Source: Alphaproteobacteria bacterium (GTDB lineage: Bacteria > Pseudomonadota > Alphaproteobacteria > Puniceispirillales > Marisalimonadaceae). From it: 53,944 nucleotides of DNA. The position numbers were made by a program, and so were the translations under genes. The stretch is taken from contig JADHRC010000001.1 of assembly GCA_016777645.1 (NCBI GenBank), positions 1-53,944 of the forward strand. Direction: 5' to 3'. Below, piece by piece: positions 27,412-36,654 of this stretch. The notes beneath the pieces were generated by a model. It was not told where the DNA came from. It saw nothing but the letters and a program-made list of their open reading frames with translations, and did no database searches. Positions within the stretch are counted from its first letter, which is position 1. Each line of letters begins with the position of its first letter.

Positions 27412-29070
27412 ATGACTAAAAAAGCTGCGTCTGTTTTTGTACAAACCTTAAAAAATCATGGTGTAGATAGGTTCTTTTGTGTGCCTGGAGAATCTTATTT
27501 ATCTGTCATGGACGAATTATTATATTCTCCAGGCATAGATGTAGTTACTTGCAGACATGAAGGTGGCGCAGGATTTATGGCAGTAGCCGATGCAAAGTGC
27601 ACTGGTAAGGCAGGTGTAGCTTTTGTAAGTAGAGGGCCTGGTGCAACAAATGCTTCTATTGCAGTACACTCTGCGCACCAGGGTGGAATCCCAATGGTAC
27701 TTTTTATTGGCCAAATAAATAGAATTAGTACTGGTAAAATGCATTTACAGGAAATGGATTTCATAAAAACTTTTTCTGATATGGCCAAACATGTTGAACA
27801 AATTAATACCCCAAGTGAAATAGCAAATGTAACCGCAAGAGCCTTCCACATTGCAGAAAGTGGAATTCCAGGACCTGTTGTTATAGCAATACCTACAGAT
27901 GTCTTAGAAGCCAAAGTAGAAATTGATGATGTACAACAAATAAAAATTAATCCACCACTTGCTTTTCCTTCAAAAGTAAGGGAAGTGTCTGATGCCTTAC
28001 ATTCAGCTAAAAAACCAGTCCTTGTTGTAGGTGGGCAAATTCACGTCTCAGATAACGCTAGAAACCTTGTTCAGATTGTAGCTGAAAAATACAATCTACC
28101 TGTTTTGTGTACTTATGAACATCAAGATATTCTTTCTCACAATCATAAACATTATGCGGGTGAGTTAGGTTTAAGACCACCAGAGCCCATAAGAAAAAAT
28201 GCTCTTGAAGCAGATGTTGTATTAGTGGTAGGCCACAGGTTTAATGGTGTTCCGAACATGGCTTACAAATTTCCTTCACCAAAACAAAAATTTATTCATG
28301 TTTTACCTGATCCAAATAGTATTGGTAAAATTTTTAGGACAGACTTAAGCATAGTGGCAGATGGTGAAAACTTTTTAGAACAACTATCAATAGTAGAAGA
28401 TAATAAAAAAAGTTCTGATAAGAATGAATGGGTAAAATTATGCCATAATAGATATTTAGAAAATGATGCAACCAGACCTCCTCGCAATGCAAATGATGGT
28501 TTAGACTTTGCTCATTTAATAGATGGTTTAGGCAAACTTGCGCCCGAAGACACTATCATAACAAATGATGCTGGCAATTTTACAAGTTGGATGCATCATA
28601 GATTTCCTTTTAAATCGTCCATGAAATTAATAGGCTCAGAAATAGGTGCTATGGGAATGGGGATACCTGCAGGAGTTGCAGCAGCTTTAAGATATCCCAA
28701 CAGACAAGTTTTCTCTATCGTAGGAGATGGTGGAGCTTTAATGACAGGATCAGAATTAGCTACAGCAGTTGCTCAAAAGGCAAAAATTAGGGTTATAATT
28801 GCAAACAACCAGCATTATGGAACAATACGATACCATCAAGAAGTACACTTCCCAACCAGAAATCACTATGCAACAAATTTAGTAAATCCTGATTTTGCAA
28901 AATATGGTGAAAGTTTTGGACTGCAGTGTTTTACTATAAATGAAGTTGAGGACATTATTCCAACAATTCAGAAAGCTATGAAGGTAGATGGGCCTTCTCT
29001 TATTGAATTTAAAATGAGCCTAGAACTTAACACCAGTACTACGACTATTTCTCAACTTCAGGTAAAGTAA
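27412..29070 (+). CDS. Thiamine-diphosphate-dependent enzyme (acetolactate synthase-like), substrate unknown
   Basis: A 552-residue three-domain ThDP enzyme of the IlvB/benzoylformate decarboxylase superfamily. Catalytic Glu50 lies in CRHEGGAGFMAVADA, and the ThDP-Mg motif runs from GDGG (438-441) to NN (465-466), followed by QHYGTIRYHQE. The GESYL N-terminal element separates it from biosynthetic IlvB, and no regulatory subunit (IlvN) gene is adjacent. Oxalyl-CoA decarboxylase was considered but its known motifs do not fit well. It is coupled to the divergent SDR and converges with a beta-hydroxyacid dehydrogenase and CoA-transferase pair, suggesting carboligation or decarboxylation of a 2-keto acid in a catabolic route. 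Superfamily certain, reaction unknown. Confidence 0.88.
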   Translation: MTKKAASVFVQTLKNHGVDRFFCVPGESYLSVMDELLYSPGIDVVTCRHEGGAGFMAVADAKCTGKAGVAFVSRGPGATNASIAVHSAHQGGIPMVLFIGQINRISTGKMHLQEMDFIKTFSDMAKHVEQINTPSEIANVTARAFHIAESGIPGPVVIAIPTDVLEAKVEIDDVQQIKINPPLAFPSKVREVSDALHSAKKPVLVVGGQIHVSDNARNLVQIVAEKYNLPVLCTYEHQDILSHNHKHYAGELGLRPPEPIRKNALEADVVLVVGHRFNGVPNMAYKFPSPKQKFIHVLPDPNSIGKIFRTDLSIVADGENFLEQLSIVEDNKKSSDKNEWVKLCHNRYLENDATRPPRNANDGLDFAHLIDGLGKLAPEDTIITNDAGNFTSWMHHRFPFKSSMKLIGSEIGAMGMGIPAGVAAALRYPNRQVFSIVGDGGALMTGSELATAVAQKAKIRVIIANNQHYGTIRYHQEVHFPTRNHYATNLVNPDFAKYGESFGLQCFTINEVEDIIPTIQKAMKVDGPSLIEFKMSLELNTSTTTISQLQVK

Positions 29071-29126
29071 TAATGATCTTTTTTACTGATGAGTATCTAT
29101 GATTATAATAAAAACTGAAAATTTAA

Positions 29127-29972
29127 CTATTTTTTAATAATTTTATAGACTTCTGTATGGTCTGGATTGCCTCCAAGTGCCTGTAAAGTAGATGACAAGT
29201 ATTTTAAAACATTATTTGACAGGGGATTTTCTGAGGATAAATCTTTAATTAAGCTATCTGCGATAGAGACATCTTTAACCATCAAATCTAAGGCAAAACC
29301 AGAATTAAATTTTTCAGAAACCACGAATTTGTCGAGTTTAACTTCTGTTGTATTATTTTTACCAGTTGCTCCATTTATTATTTTTAAAAAATTTTCTGGT
29401 TTAATTCCAAATGAACGAGCCGTCGCCAACGCTTCAAAGCTAGCTATTAAGCCTGCTGCTGAAACATAGTTATTTAGAGCTTTAATAGCATGACCAGAAC
29501 CTAATGGACCAGCAAACTGAACAGTTCCCATTACAGACAAAAGATCTTTTACTACTTCTAAACCTTCTTCTTCACCCCCTGCCATAATCATTAAATCACC
29601 TGTTTTAGCTCTAGCCACACCACCAGAAACAGGAGCATCTAAAAATTTTAAACCTTTAGCTTCTATGGTTTTACCAAGTTTTTTAGTCTCACGAGGATCA
29701 CTTGAAGACATATCTATTAAGATAGACTTAGTGTTTATCTCTAATAATTTATTGACAACTTCAGATACTATTTTGCTATTGGGTAACATAAGAATAATGG
29801 CATCTAACTGAGCAAAATCATCTAATGTATCTAATTGTTTCACTCCAGATGATTGATCAATATTTGCTCTTATATCATAACCATAAACTTCATACCCTGC
29901 TTTTACTAATAATGGCGACATCACTGAACCCATAGCACCAAGACCTATAAACCCAACCTTTTTAATATTCAT
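29127..29972 (-). CDS. NAD(P)-dependent beta-hydroxyacid dehydrogenase (3-hydroxyisobutyrate dehydrogenase-like)
   Basis: A 281-residue member of the 3-hydroxyisobutyrate/tartronate-semialdehyde/glyoxylate reductase family, which oxidises or reduces small beta-hydroxyacids. Visible: the dinucleotide loop GFIGLGAMGSVMSPLL (8-23), the substrate motif DAPVSGGVARAKTGDL, and the catalytic Lys in GSGHAIKALNNYV. The specific substrate cannot be read off. It begins 17 bp after the CoA-transferase stop on the same strand, so both are probably co-transcribed. Together with the neighbouring ThDP enzyme a link to tartronate-semialdehyde or methylmalonate-semialdehyde type chemistry is possible but unproven. 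Confidence 0.9.
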   Translation of the reverse strand: MNIKKVGFIGLGAMGSVMSPLLVKAGYEVYGYDIRANIDQSSGVKQLDTLDDFAQLDAIILMLPNSKIVSEVVNKLLEINTKSILIDMSSSDPRETKKLGKTIEAKGLKFLDAPVSGGVARAKTGDLMIMAGGEEEGLEVVKDLLSVMGTVQFAGPLGSGHAIKALNNYVSAAGLIASFEALATARSFGIKPENFLKIINGATGKNNTTEVKLDKFVVSEKFNSGFALDLMVKDVSIADSLIKDLSSENPLSNNVLKYLSSTLQALGGNPDHTEVYKIIKK

Positions 29973-29989
29973 TTTTTTACCTTTTTAAA

Positions 29990-31195
29990 TTATATTTTAA
30001 TTATCTTTTTAGATACTAGGGTTTCAATTTCAAAATCTGAATACCCCAGATCAATTAATACTTCTTTTGTATTTTCACCAAGATTAGGTGCATGCAATGT
30101 TTCATTATTATCATTCTTATAAAATTTTACAGGAAATTTTGGGTACAAAAGCTTTCCTTCAGTTGGATGATCCATTTCTGCAAAAAAACTTGTTTGTTTG
30201 AGATGGGTATCTTCAAAAATATCTTCTGCAAAATTAACTTTGGCTGCAGGTATATCACTTTCTTTTAGTGCATTTAACCAATAATTTGTATTTTGTTTTT
30301 TTAACTCCTCTGAGAGCATATGATACAATAAATCTATGTTTTCATTTCTACTTTTTAGTGACGAAAATCTATCATCATTTAAAATATTTTCTTTTCCTAC
30401 TAGCTTAAAAAATCTTATCCACTGCTCATCACTATAGGGTAATACAGCAACATATCCATCCTTGGTTTTATAAGGTCTTCTATTAGGTGACGATTGCCTA
30501 GGATAAATTGGTGGTGCCTTAGGAGGTACAAAATTAAAACCATATAAATGTTCTACAAGGGTAAAATCTACCATCGTTTCCATCATTGGAACTTCTAATT
30601 CTATTCCTTTTCTACTTTTTTCTCTTTTGAATAAAGCACCTAAAATTGACATTCCTAGCATGATACCAGTCACTTTATCAGCAGTAGCTCCAGAAGTATA
30701 ACTAGGTTGATTAGAATAGGCTGCTTGATAAGCAGCCATTCCACTTATTGCCTGTATAGTATCATCAAAAGCAGGTAATCCTGCATAAGGACCATCAGAA
30801 GAAAATCCTACAGCATTCGCTGTAATTATTTTGGGATTAAGTTTTTCAAAATCAGAATGAGTTAATTTAATTTTTTTTAAAGCAGCTTTTCTTATATTAG
30901 AAACAAAAACATCTGATTTTTTGATCAATTTATATAAAATCAATCTTCCTTCAGGAGATTTTAAATCGACACAAATACTCTTTTTATTTCGGTTGATATT
31001 TAAAAAAACAGCAGCCATACCTTTGTTTACGCTTGGACCAATATAACGAGTATTATCTCCATTTAAAGTTTCTACCTTAATAATTTCTGCTCCCATATCC
31101 GCTAAAAGTCTTGTGCAGTATGGAACCATTAATATTGAAGACGCATCAATAATTCTAATGCCATCTAAGGGTCCTTTATTCATGAAATAATCCAT
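29990..31195 (-). CDS. Family III CoA-transferase (CaiB/BaiF/Frc type)
   Basis: A 401-residue family III CoA-transferase, which moves CoA between carboxylic acids through an aspartyl intermediate. The N-terminal GIRIIDASSILMVPYCTRLLADMGAEIIKVE region is standard, and the likely catalytic Asp is D173 in SGATADKVTGIML. The central block FSSDGPYAGLPAFDDTIQA and the C-terminal GENTKEVLIDLGYS fit as well. Donor and acceptor acids are unknown (formate, oxalate, carnitine, succinate and others are used by relatives). It is the first gene of a pair with the beta-hydroxyacid dehydrogenase and is divergent from ccmA across 154 AT-rich bp. Confidence 0.9.
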   Translation of the reverse strand: MDYFMNKGPLDGIRIIDASSILMVPYCTRLLADMGAEIIKVETLNGDNTRYIGPSVNKGMAAVFLNINRNKKSICVDLKSPEGRLILYKLIKKSDVFVSNIRKAALKKIKLTHSDFEKLNPKIITANAVGFSSDGPYAGLPAFDDTIQAISGMAAYQAAYSNQPSYTSGATADKVTGIMLGMSILGALFKREKSRKGIELEVPMMETMVDFTLVEHLYGFNFVPPKAPPIYPRQSSPNRRPYKTKDGYVAVLPYSDEQWIRFFKLVGKENILNDDRFSSLKSRNENIDLLYHMLSEELKKQNTNYWLNALKESDIPAAKVNFAEDIFEDTHLKQTSFFAEMDHPTEGKLLYPKFPVKFYKNDNNETLHAPNLGENTKEVLIDLGYSDFEIETLVSKKIIKI

Positions 31196-31349
31196 TAATA
31201 ATTTAAAGATATTATAGTGTTGTAGCGAAAATTCTTAACAAACAATAATTATATTACAGATCATTGAAAAAAACTCAATTTACTTACAAGACTTTTCTTT
31301 AAAAATTATATAAAAATAACAACCAATATATATTTAATTTAGGAAACCT

Positions 31350-31994
31350 ATGCTTCAGCTTGATAGTGTCTCAATAAATAGAGGAAATAGTGTTATATTC
31401 TCAAATTTAAAAGCTACGCTTAATACTCCAGGTTTAAATTTAATCAGAGGTAAAAATGGCTCTGGAAAAACTACTTTATTGAGAACTATTGCAGGTTTTA
31501 TACCCATTGAAAGCGGTAAAGTTATTTACAATAGAAAAGATATTACGTTTAGAAAAAATGAATGGGTTAAAAAAATAATTTATGTTGATAGCCACAATGG
31601 CCTATCAGAAGACTTAACCGTTTTTGAAAATTTAGAAGCTTGGCTTAACATGAAAGGTTGGTCATCTTCAAAACAAAAAGTAACAGAAGCCTTAAAAAGC
31701 TTAGACATGGATAAATATTCCAATATTTATATTTCCAAATGTTCTGAAGGTTTAAAAAAAAGAGCTGCTTTAGTTAGATTATATTTTTCTTATATTTTTG
31801 AGGTTAAATTTTGGCTGCTAGACGAACCATCAAATGGGCTTGATCAAGCTAGCATATTACTATTTAAAAAAATGATTACAAATTTTTTACAGCAAAACGG
31901 TACAATTATTTTAACCACACATGATAAAAATTTATTTAACGAAAAACATAATGTTATAAATTTAGATTTATTAAAAGAGTTGAGAGCAAAATGA
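31350..31994 (+). CDS. ccmA: Cytochrome c maturation ABC transporter ATPase CcmA
   Basis: ATP-binding subunit of the CcmABCD complex, which releases holo-CcmE (haem chaperone) from CcmC. The 214 residues carry Walker A GKNGSGKTT (34-42), the signature CSEGLKKRAAL and Walker B FWLLDEPSNGLD. Length is normal for CcmA, which is shorter than most ABC ATPases. It opens a nine-gene cluster in the order ccmABCDEFGHI, and its end overlaps the ccmB start by 4 bp, implying coupled translation. The upstream 154 bp is A/T-rich without a recognisable promoter consensus. Confidence 0.95.
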   Translation: MLQLDSVSINRGNSVIFSNLKATLNTPGLNLIRGKNGSGKTTLLRTIAGFIPIESGKVIYNRKDITFRKNEWVKKIIYVDSHNGLSEDLTVFENLEAWLNMKGWSSSKQKVTEALKSLDMDKYSNIYISKCSEGLKKRAALVRLYFSYIFEVKFWLLDEPSNGLDQASILLFKKMITNFLQQNGTIILTTHDKNLFNEKHNVINLDLLKELRAK

Positions 31995-32683
31995 CCTCAA
32001 GTAATTCAAGTTGGTCATTTGTGTTTGTCACTCACTTGAAAAGAGATTTTTTAATTAATTTCCGTTCACTAATAGACCTTGTCTCTATAATAAGTTTTAT
32101 GTTTTTGATAATAATTTTATTTATTCTAGGAGTAGGACCTTTTAAAGAAAAATTAGAAATTATTGGAAATGCTATTATTTGGGTAGGGTTAATTTTATCT
32201 ATAATACCCTCATTAGAAAAAACATTACAAAAAGATTTTGAAAATGGATGGTTTGACCAACTAGCTACAAGTTCTATTCCACTTGAAATTGTCCTGTTGT
32301 CTAGAAGTATTTCTTATTGGTTAATAGTTATGATCCCATTCCTTTTTGCTGCACCTTTGTTTATTATTCTCCTTAATATAGAACTTAAGGCAGTACCTTG
32401 GTTACTTCTTACAATGACTATTGGAAGCTTAGCTATATCTTTAATTGGTTTGAATGGTGCCTCGCTAATATTAGGCGCAAAAAGAGGAAATATTTTATTG
32501 CCTATATTGATCATACCTCTAGTAATCCCTATTTTAATATTTGGAGTTGGTGTCAACGAAGCTATAAAAATGGAAGCAGACCCTATTAGCAATTTACTGT
32601 TATTAGTAGCTTTTACGTTAATATATTTAGTTATTTCTCCTTTTATTTCTGCTTTATTGATAAGAATAGCCATTGCACGTTAA
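31991..32683 (+). CDS. ccmB: Haem exporter/cytochrome c maturation membrane protein CcmB
   Basis: Membrane subunit partnered with CcmA. The 230 residues contain about six hydrophobic helices. A recognisable CcmB segment is ENGWFDQLATSSIPLEIV, and the later IGLNGASLILGAKRGNILLP contains the conserved loop typical of CcmB. The start ATG overlaps the ccmA stop (ATGA). It is followed after a 64-bp interval by ccmC, an interval that holds a small open frame discussed under ccmC. Confidence 0.94.
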   Translation: MTSSNSSWSFVFVTHLKRDFLINFRSLIDLVSIISFMFLIIILFILGVGPFKEKLEIIGNAIIWVGLILSIIPSLEKTLQKDFENGWFDQLATSSIPLEIVLLSRSISYWLIVMIPFLFAAPLFIILLNIELKAVPWLLLTMTIGSLAISLIGLNGASLILGAKRGNILLPILIIPLVIPILIFGVGVNEAIKMEADPISNLLLLVAFTLIYLVISPFISALLIRIAIAR

Positions 32684-32747
32684 ATAGAGTTGAGTATTAA
32701 AATGCCAGATGAAAATAAAATAATAATTGTTAGAAAGACATTCATTC

Positions 32748-33479
32748 GTGATTAATTGGCTTGCAAATCCAAATAGATTTTCAAAATTAACAAATAAGCT
32801 TCAAATACCTTTGCTTTCAATATCTACGATTATGATATTATTAGGTCTTTATTATGGACTTTTTGATAGCCCAAAAGATTATCAACAAGGTGATGCTGTC
32901 AGAATAATGTATGTTCATGTACCCTCGGCTTGGCTTGCATCATTTTTATTTTTAAGTTTAGCTATTTCCTGTGTTTTCTATTTAGTGTGGAAACATCCAT
33001 TAGCAGATTTAATTTCTAATTCAATAGCACCCATTGGGGCTGTTTTTTCTATTTTAACCCTGGTTACTGGATCTTTATGGGGCAAACCAATGTGGGGCAC
33101 ATGGTGGGTATGGGACGCCAGGTTAACTTCAATGCTGATTTTGTTCTTTTTTTATCTTGGATATATATTGTTAAGTAATGCATTTGAAAGAAAGATAGAT
33201 GGATCAAAATCTGCATCAGTTTTAGCAATAGTTGGTATAATTAATTTACCTATAATCAAGTTCTCTGTTGATTGGTGGCATACTTTACATCAGCCATCAA
33301 GTATTCTGAGAATGGATGGACCATCGATTGATAAAGAAATGCTCCTTCCTTTAACTCTGATGATGGTTGGCTTCAGCTTGTTTTCCTTATTTTTAATAAT
33401 TATAAATGTTAAGACAAAGTTATTAGAAAAAAAATGTGAAGCATTAATTTTAAAATTAAATTTAAAAGAATTTTCATAA
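32748..33479 (+). CDS. ccmC: Haem-handling protein CcmC
   Basis: Inner-membrane protein that loads haem onto CcmE. It has six membrane helices and the tryptophan-rich haem-handling motif WGKPMWGTWWVWDARLTS in the second periplasmic loop, plus flanking conserved His residues (MYVHVPSAW and DWWHTLHQPS). The start is unsure: the frame is open from a TTG at 32727 (250 aa), but a GTG at 32748 with an AGAAAG site gives 243 aa, closer to family length. An ATG at 32702 in a different frame opens a 17-codon frame ending over the GTG. Translation coupling or a one-base sequencing indel would both explain this. Product identity is certain. Confidence 0.95.
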   Translation: MINWLANPNRFSKLTNKLQIPLLSISTIMILLGLYYGLFDSPKDYQQGDAVRIMYVHVPSAWLASFLFLSLAISCVFYLVWKHPLADLISNSIAPIGAVFSILTLVTGSLWGKPMWGTWWVWDARLTSMLILFFFYLGYILLSNAFERKIDGSKSASVLAIVGIINLPIIKFSVDWWHTLHQPSSILRMDGPSIDKEMLLPLTLMMVGFSLFSLFLIIINVKTKLLEKKCEALILKLNLKEFS

Positions 33480-33491
33480 AGAGGATAATTT

Positions 33492-33647
33492 ATGTTTGAA
33501 TTTTCGGGAACAATGGATGCTTACAGTATTTATGTCTGGCCAAGCTATTGTGTGACATTATTTAGTTTAGTTTACTTATTTGTTCGCTCTATCTATAAAT
33601 CCAAAAAAGCTAAAGAAATGTTAAATCAGTTAAGAAAAGAGCAATAA
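33492..33647 (+). CDS. ccmD: Haem exporter protein CcmD
   Basis: A 51-residue single-pass membrane protein that stabilises the CcmABC-CcmE complex. The sequence begins MFEFSGTMDAYSIYVWPSY, has one hydrophobic helix at about 19-32, and ends with a charged Lys-rich stretch, the standard CcmD layout (short periplasmic N-terminus with an aromatic SxYVWPAY-like motif). A GAGGA site precedes the ATG. It sits exactly between ccmC and ccmE, 12 bp after the ccmC stop, so context makes the call firm despite the small size. Confidence 0.92.
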   Translation: MFEFSGTMDAYSIYVWPSYCVTLFSLVYLFVRSIYKSKKAKEMLNQLRKEQ

Positions 33648-33687
33648 TTGATCTCTTATAATTTTAATTTAAAATGAAAACTTCCTT

Positions 33688-34128
33688 ATGAACCCAAAAT
33701 ATAGAAGATTATTTATTATCACTTTAATAATATGCACTCTTGGAATAGCTACTCAACTTATCTTAATGGCTATAAGAGATAATATTGTATATTTTTACAC
33801 TCCTAACGAATTAATAAATAAATATGGAATAAACAAAAATATAAAAAATAAAATTAGAGTCGGTGGACTTGTGCTAGAAGATTCTGTCGTTAAAAATAAA
33901 AATTTTGTAAATTTTACTATTACTGACAAGAAAGACGAGATCCGAGTAACTTTTGACGGACAACTACCTGATTTGTTCAGAGAAGGTCAAGGTATAGTGG
34001 CTGAAGGATTTTTTCAAAATAACAAACTTGTAGCAAGTCAGGTTCTTGCAAAACACGATGAAAACTATATGCCTCCTGAAGTGGCCGATGCTCTTAAGAA
34101 AAATGGTGCTTGGAAAGGAGATAAATAA
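33688..34128 (+). CDS. ccmE: Cytochrome c-type biogenesis haem chaperone CcmE
   Basis: Periplasmic haem chaperone that binds haem covalently and passes it to the CcmF/H lyase. The 146 residues start with an N-terminal membrane anchor (about 9-28) and continue as an OB-fold. The haem-attachment motif is HDENY with His123 and Tyr127, in AKHDENYMPPE. Other conserved features: KIRVGGLVLEDS and VTFDGQLPDLFREGQGIVAEG. It lies between ccmD (40 bp gap) and ccmF (2 bp gap). Confidence 0.97.
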   Translation: MNPKYRRLFIITLIICTLGIATQLILMAIRDNIVYFYTPNELINKYGINKNIKNKIRVGGLVLEDSVVKNKNFVNFTITDKKDEIRVTFDGQLPDLFREGQGIVAEGFFQNNKLVASQVLAKHDENYMPPEVADALKKNGAWKGDK

Positions 34129-34130
34129 TA

Positions 34131-36098
34131 ATGATACCCGAATTAGGACATGTATTTCTTGTCTTAGCGTTTGTTGCATCAATAATGCAGATTGTTTTTT
34201 GGACTTATCATATTAATAGTTTTAATGAATTAGCATTAGATATTTTAAAAAAAAGTGCCCTTTTAAATTGTATATTTATCTTAATATCTTTTTTAATTTT
34301 AACATATAGTTTTATTATTTCTGATTTTTCATTATTAATCGTTTCTAACAATTCACATACATTAAAACCATTAATTTATAAAATAAGTGGCACTTGGGGT
34401 AATCATGAAGGTTCTCTTCTACTGTGGGTATTGATTTTATCTTCTTTTACCTTTTTAGTTTCATATAAAAAGACCCATAATAATGGTGAATTATTATTCT
34501 CAATAATAGGAGTGCAAACCTTAATTTTATGTTTGTTTTTAGCATTTATTTTATTAACTTCTAATCCTTTCGAGAGAGTAAGCGCAATTCCGATTGAAGG
34601 GAGAGGTCTAAACCCTTTGCTCCAAGATCCAGGATTAGCCTTTCATCCACCAATGCTCTATGTTGGTTATGTTGGTCTATCAGTTTCATTTTCTTTTGCA
34701 GTTGGAGCTTTGATTACCGGTAAGATTAATAAAGAATGGGCCCAGCAAATCAGGCCCTGGATAACAATTGCATGGTCAGCACTCACCATGGGGATAGCGT
34801 TGGGAAGTTGGTGGGCATACTATGAATTAGGCTGGGGTGGCTGGTGGTTTTGGGATCCAGTTGAAAATGCTTCTTTTATGCCCTGGTTAATCGCAACCGC
34901 ATTATTACATTCAATTAGAATTTTAGAAACAAGACTCATATTTATTAATTGGTGTATTCTTCTTTCAATTCTTGGCTTTGCATTTTCATTGTTAGGTACA
35001 TTTATAGTTAGATCTGGTTTGTTAACCTCAGTTCATTCTTTTGCTTCTGACCCTTCTAGAGGTATTTTTATTTTAATAATTTTAGTAATATCAGTAGGTG
35101 GCCCACTAATTTTGTATGCTTTAAAAAGTTCACTTTTTAGAGAACAAAAGGTACAATTCAACTTGCTTAGCAAAGAGAGCGCTCTTCTAATCAATAATTT
35201 ATTTTTTACAACTGCGACTGCAACAGTTTTAATAGGAACTTTATATCCATTATTTCTAGATGCTTTTAATGGAGATAAAATTTCAATTGGACCAGCTTAT
35301 TATAATGCTACATTTGCACCAATAATGGCGCCAATAATTTTATTAATGGCCATTGCTCCTTTTTTTAATTGGGGGAAAGGAAAGTCAAAAAACTTGCTTA
35401 AAATAATTGCAATTCTAATAACAACATCTCTAGTATCAGTTATTACTTTATACACTATTGATGGTTCATCAATTTTTGCAATTATCTGTGGATCTTTATC
35501 AATATGGTTGTTTGTTGGAGTAGTAAGTGACTTAATCATAAAGTTTACTGAAACAAAAATAAAGTTAAATAAAGTTAGTAATCTCTTTATCTATATTTCA
35601 AAAAATAAAATAGGAATGAATATTGCTCATTTAGGAGTTGCAATTTTTCTGGCAGGAGTTACTGGAGAGCAGTTTTTTAAAACAGAGTTTAGTGGAAGGA
35701 AAAATATTGGAGATACTTTTAGTATTGGAAATAGAGTTTTAGAATTTAAAAATTTTGAGACAATAAATGGACCAAATTATCAATCCGAAATGGGTATATT
35801 TACACTTCACCATAATAGTAAATTCATTGGCTACCTTAAACCAGAAAAACGTTATTACCCAACAGAACAAACTCAAACAACTGAAGCAGCTATAATTAGT
35901 AACTTCTTGGGTGACACATATATTGTTTTAGGAGAAGGAAATTACGAAACAGGGTGGTCAATTAGAATATATTTTAACCCTTTAGTATCGTGGATATGGG
36001 CAGGAGCTTTTTTAATGGCCTTAGGCGGTGTCACATCTATTATACAAAATAAAAAGACATTTAATAATGCCACTAAGGTAAGCTTAAATGAAATCTAA
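34131..36098 (+). CDS. ccmF: Haem lyase CcmF (system I cytochrome c synthetase core)
   Basis: Large polytopic membrane protein that attaches haem to apocytochrome c together with CcmH/I. The 655 residues show many membrane helices, the periplasmic WWD haem-binding motif GWGGWWFWDPVENASFMPWL, GTWGNHEGSLLLWV near the N-terminus, and the expected conserved His-containing loops (FHPPMLYVGYVG, VHSFASDPSRG). The gene starts 2 bp after ccmE and overlaps ccmG by 11 bp. Length and domain order are standard for an intact, non-split CcmF. Confidence 0.97.
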   Translation: MIPELGHVFLVLAFVASIMQIVFWTYHINSFNELALDILKKSALLNCIFILISFLILTYSFIISDFSLLIVSNNSHTLKPLIYKISGTWGNHEGSLLLWVLILSSFTFLVSYKKTHNNGELLFSIIGVQTLILCLFLAFILLTSNPFERVSAIPIEGRGLNPLLQDPGLAFHPPMLYVGYVGLSVSFSFAVGALITGKINKEWAQQIRPWITIAWSALTMGIALGSWWAYYELGWGGWWFWDPVENASFMPWLIATALLHSIRILETRLIFINWCILLSILGFAFSLLGTFIVRSGLLTSVHSFASDPSRGIFILIILVISVGGPLILYALKSSLFREQKVQFNLLSKESALLINNLFFTTATATVLIGTLYPLFLDAFNGDKISIGPAYYNATFAPIMAPIILLMAIAPFFNWGKGKSKNLLKIIAILITTSLVSVITLYTIDGSSIFAIICGSLSIWLFVGVVSDLIIKFTETKIKLNKVSNLFIYISKNKIGMNIAHLGVAIFLAGVTGEQFFKTEFSGRKNIGDTFSIGNRVLEFKNFETINGPNYQSEMGIFTLHHNSKFIGYLKPEKRYYPTEQTQTTEAAIISNFLGDTYIVLGEGNYETGWSIRIYFNPLVSWIWAGAFLMALGGVTSIIQNKKTFNNATKVSLNEI

Positions 36099-36654
36099 AT
36101 TCTCAATTACAAACTTTCTACCAGTTATCCTTTTCTCGTTTATAGTAATTATATCAGGATTAGTACTTTACAAACTTAGGAGTTCGTCCTCGCCCCCCTC
36201 AAATATAACTTCTCAATTAATTGGTAAAAAAATCCCAGAAGTACCTGTGAAATTAGCTAATTTGAATCTTAATATTAATAATGAAGAGTTCTTAAATTTC
36301 AAAAATTATCAAAACCAACTTTTTGCAGTTAATTTTTTTGCTTCATGGTGTGCTCCTTGTAGGGTGGAAGCGCCTCTTATTGAAGATTTATCTAAAATTA
36401 TACCTGTCATTGGAATTGCATATAAAGATAAAGACATTGATACTAAAAAGTTTTTAGAAGAGTTTGGAAACCCTTACAAAAAAATTGGTGCAGATAGTTC
36501 AGGAAAAATTGCTATTGAATGGGGCGTTTATGGTGTCCCGGAGACATTTCTTATTAATGAAAAAGGAGATATTATTTATCGCCATGCTGGCCCCCTATTA
36601 TATAATGTTTTTAAGTCTGAAATTTTACCTTTAATAAAAAATAAAAACCAATGA
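36088..36654 (+). CDS. ccmG: Thiol:disulfide interchange protein CcmG (DsbE)
   Basis: Membrane-anchored thioredoxin that reduces the haem-binding cysteines of apocytochrome c or of CcmH. The 188 residues start with an N-terminal anchor (about 12-29). The redox site is C88-A-P-C91 in FFASWCAPCRVEAP, followed by the cis-Pro motif GVYGVPETFLI. This WCAPC redox motif and the acidic-side helices fit CcmG/DsbE. It overlaps ccmF by 11 bp and ccmH by 4 bp, so translation of the three is coupled. Confidence 0.96.
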   Translation: MKSKFSITNFLPVILFSFIVIISGLVLYKLRSSSSPPSNITSQLIGKKIPEVPVKLANLNLNINNEEFLNFKNYQNQLFAVNFFASWCAPCRVEAPLIEDLSKIIPVIGIAYKDKDIDTKKFLEEFGNPYKKIGADSSGKIAIEWGVYGVPETFLINEKGDIIYRHAGPLLYNVFKSEILPLIKNKNQ

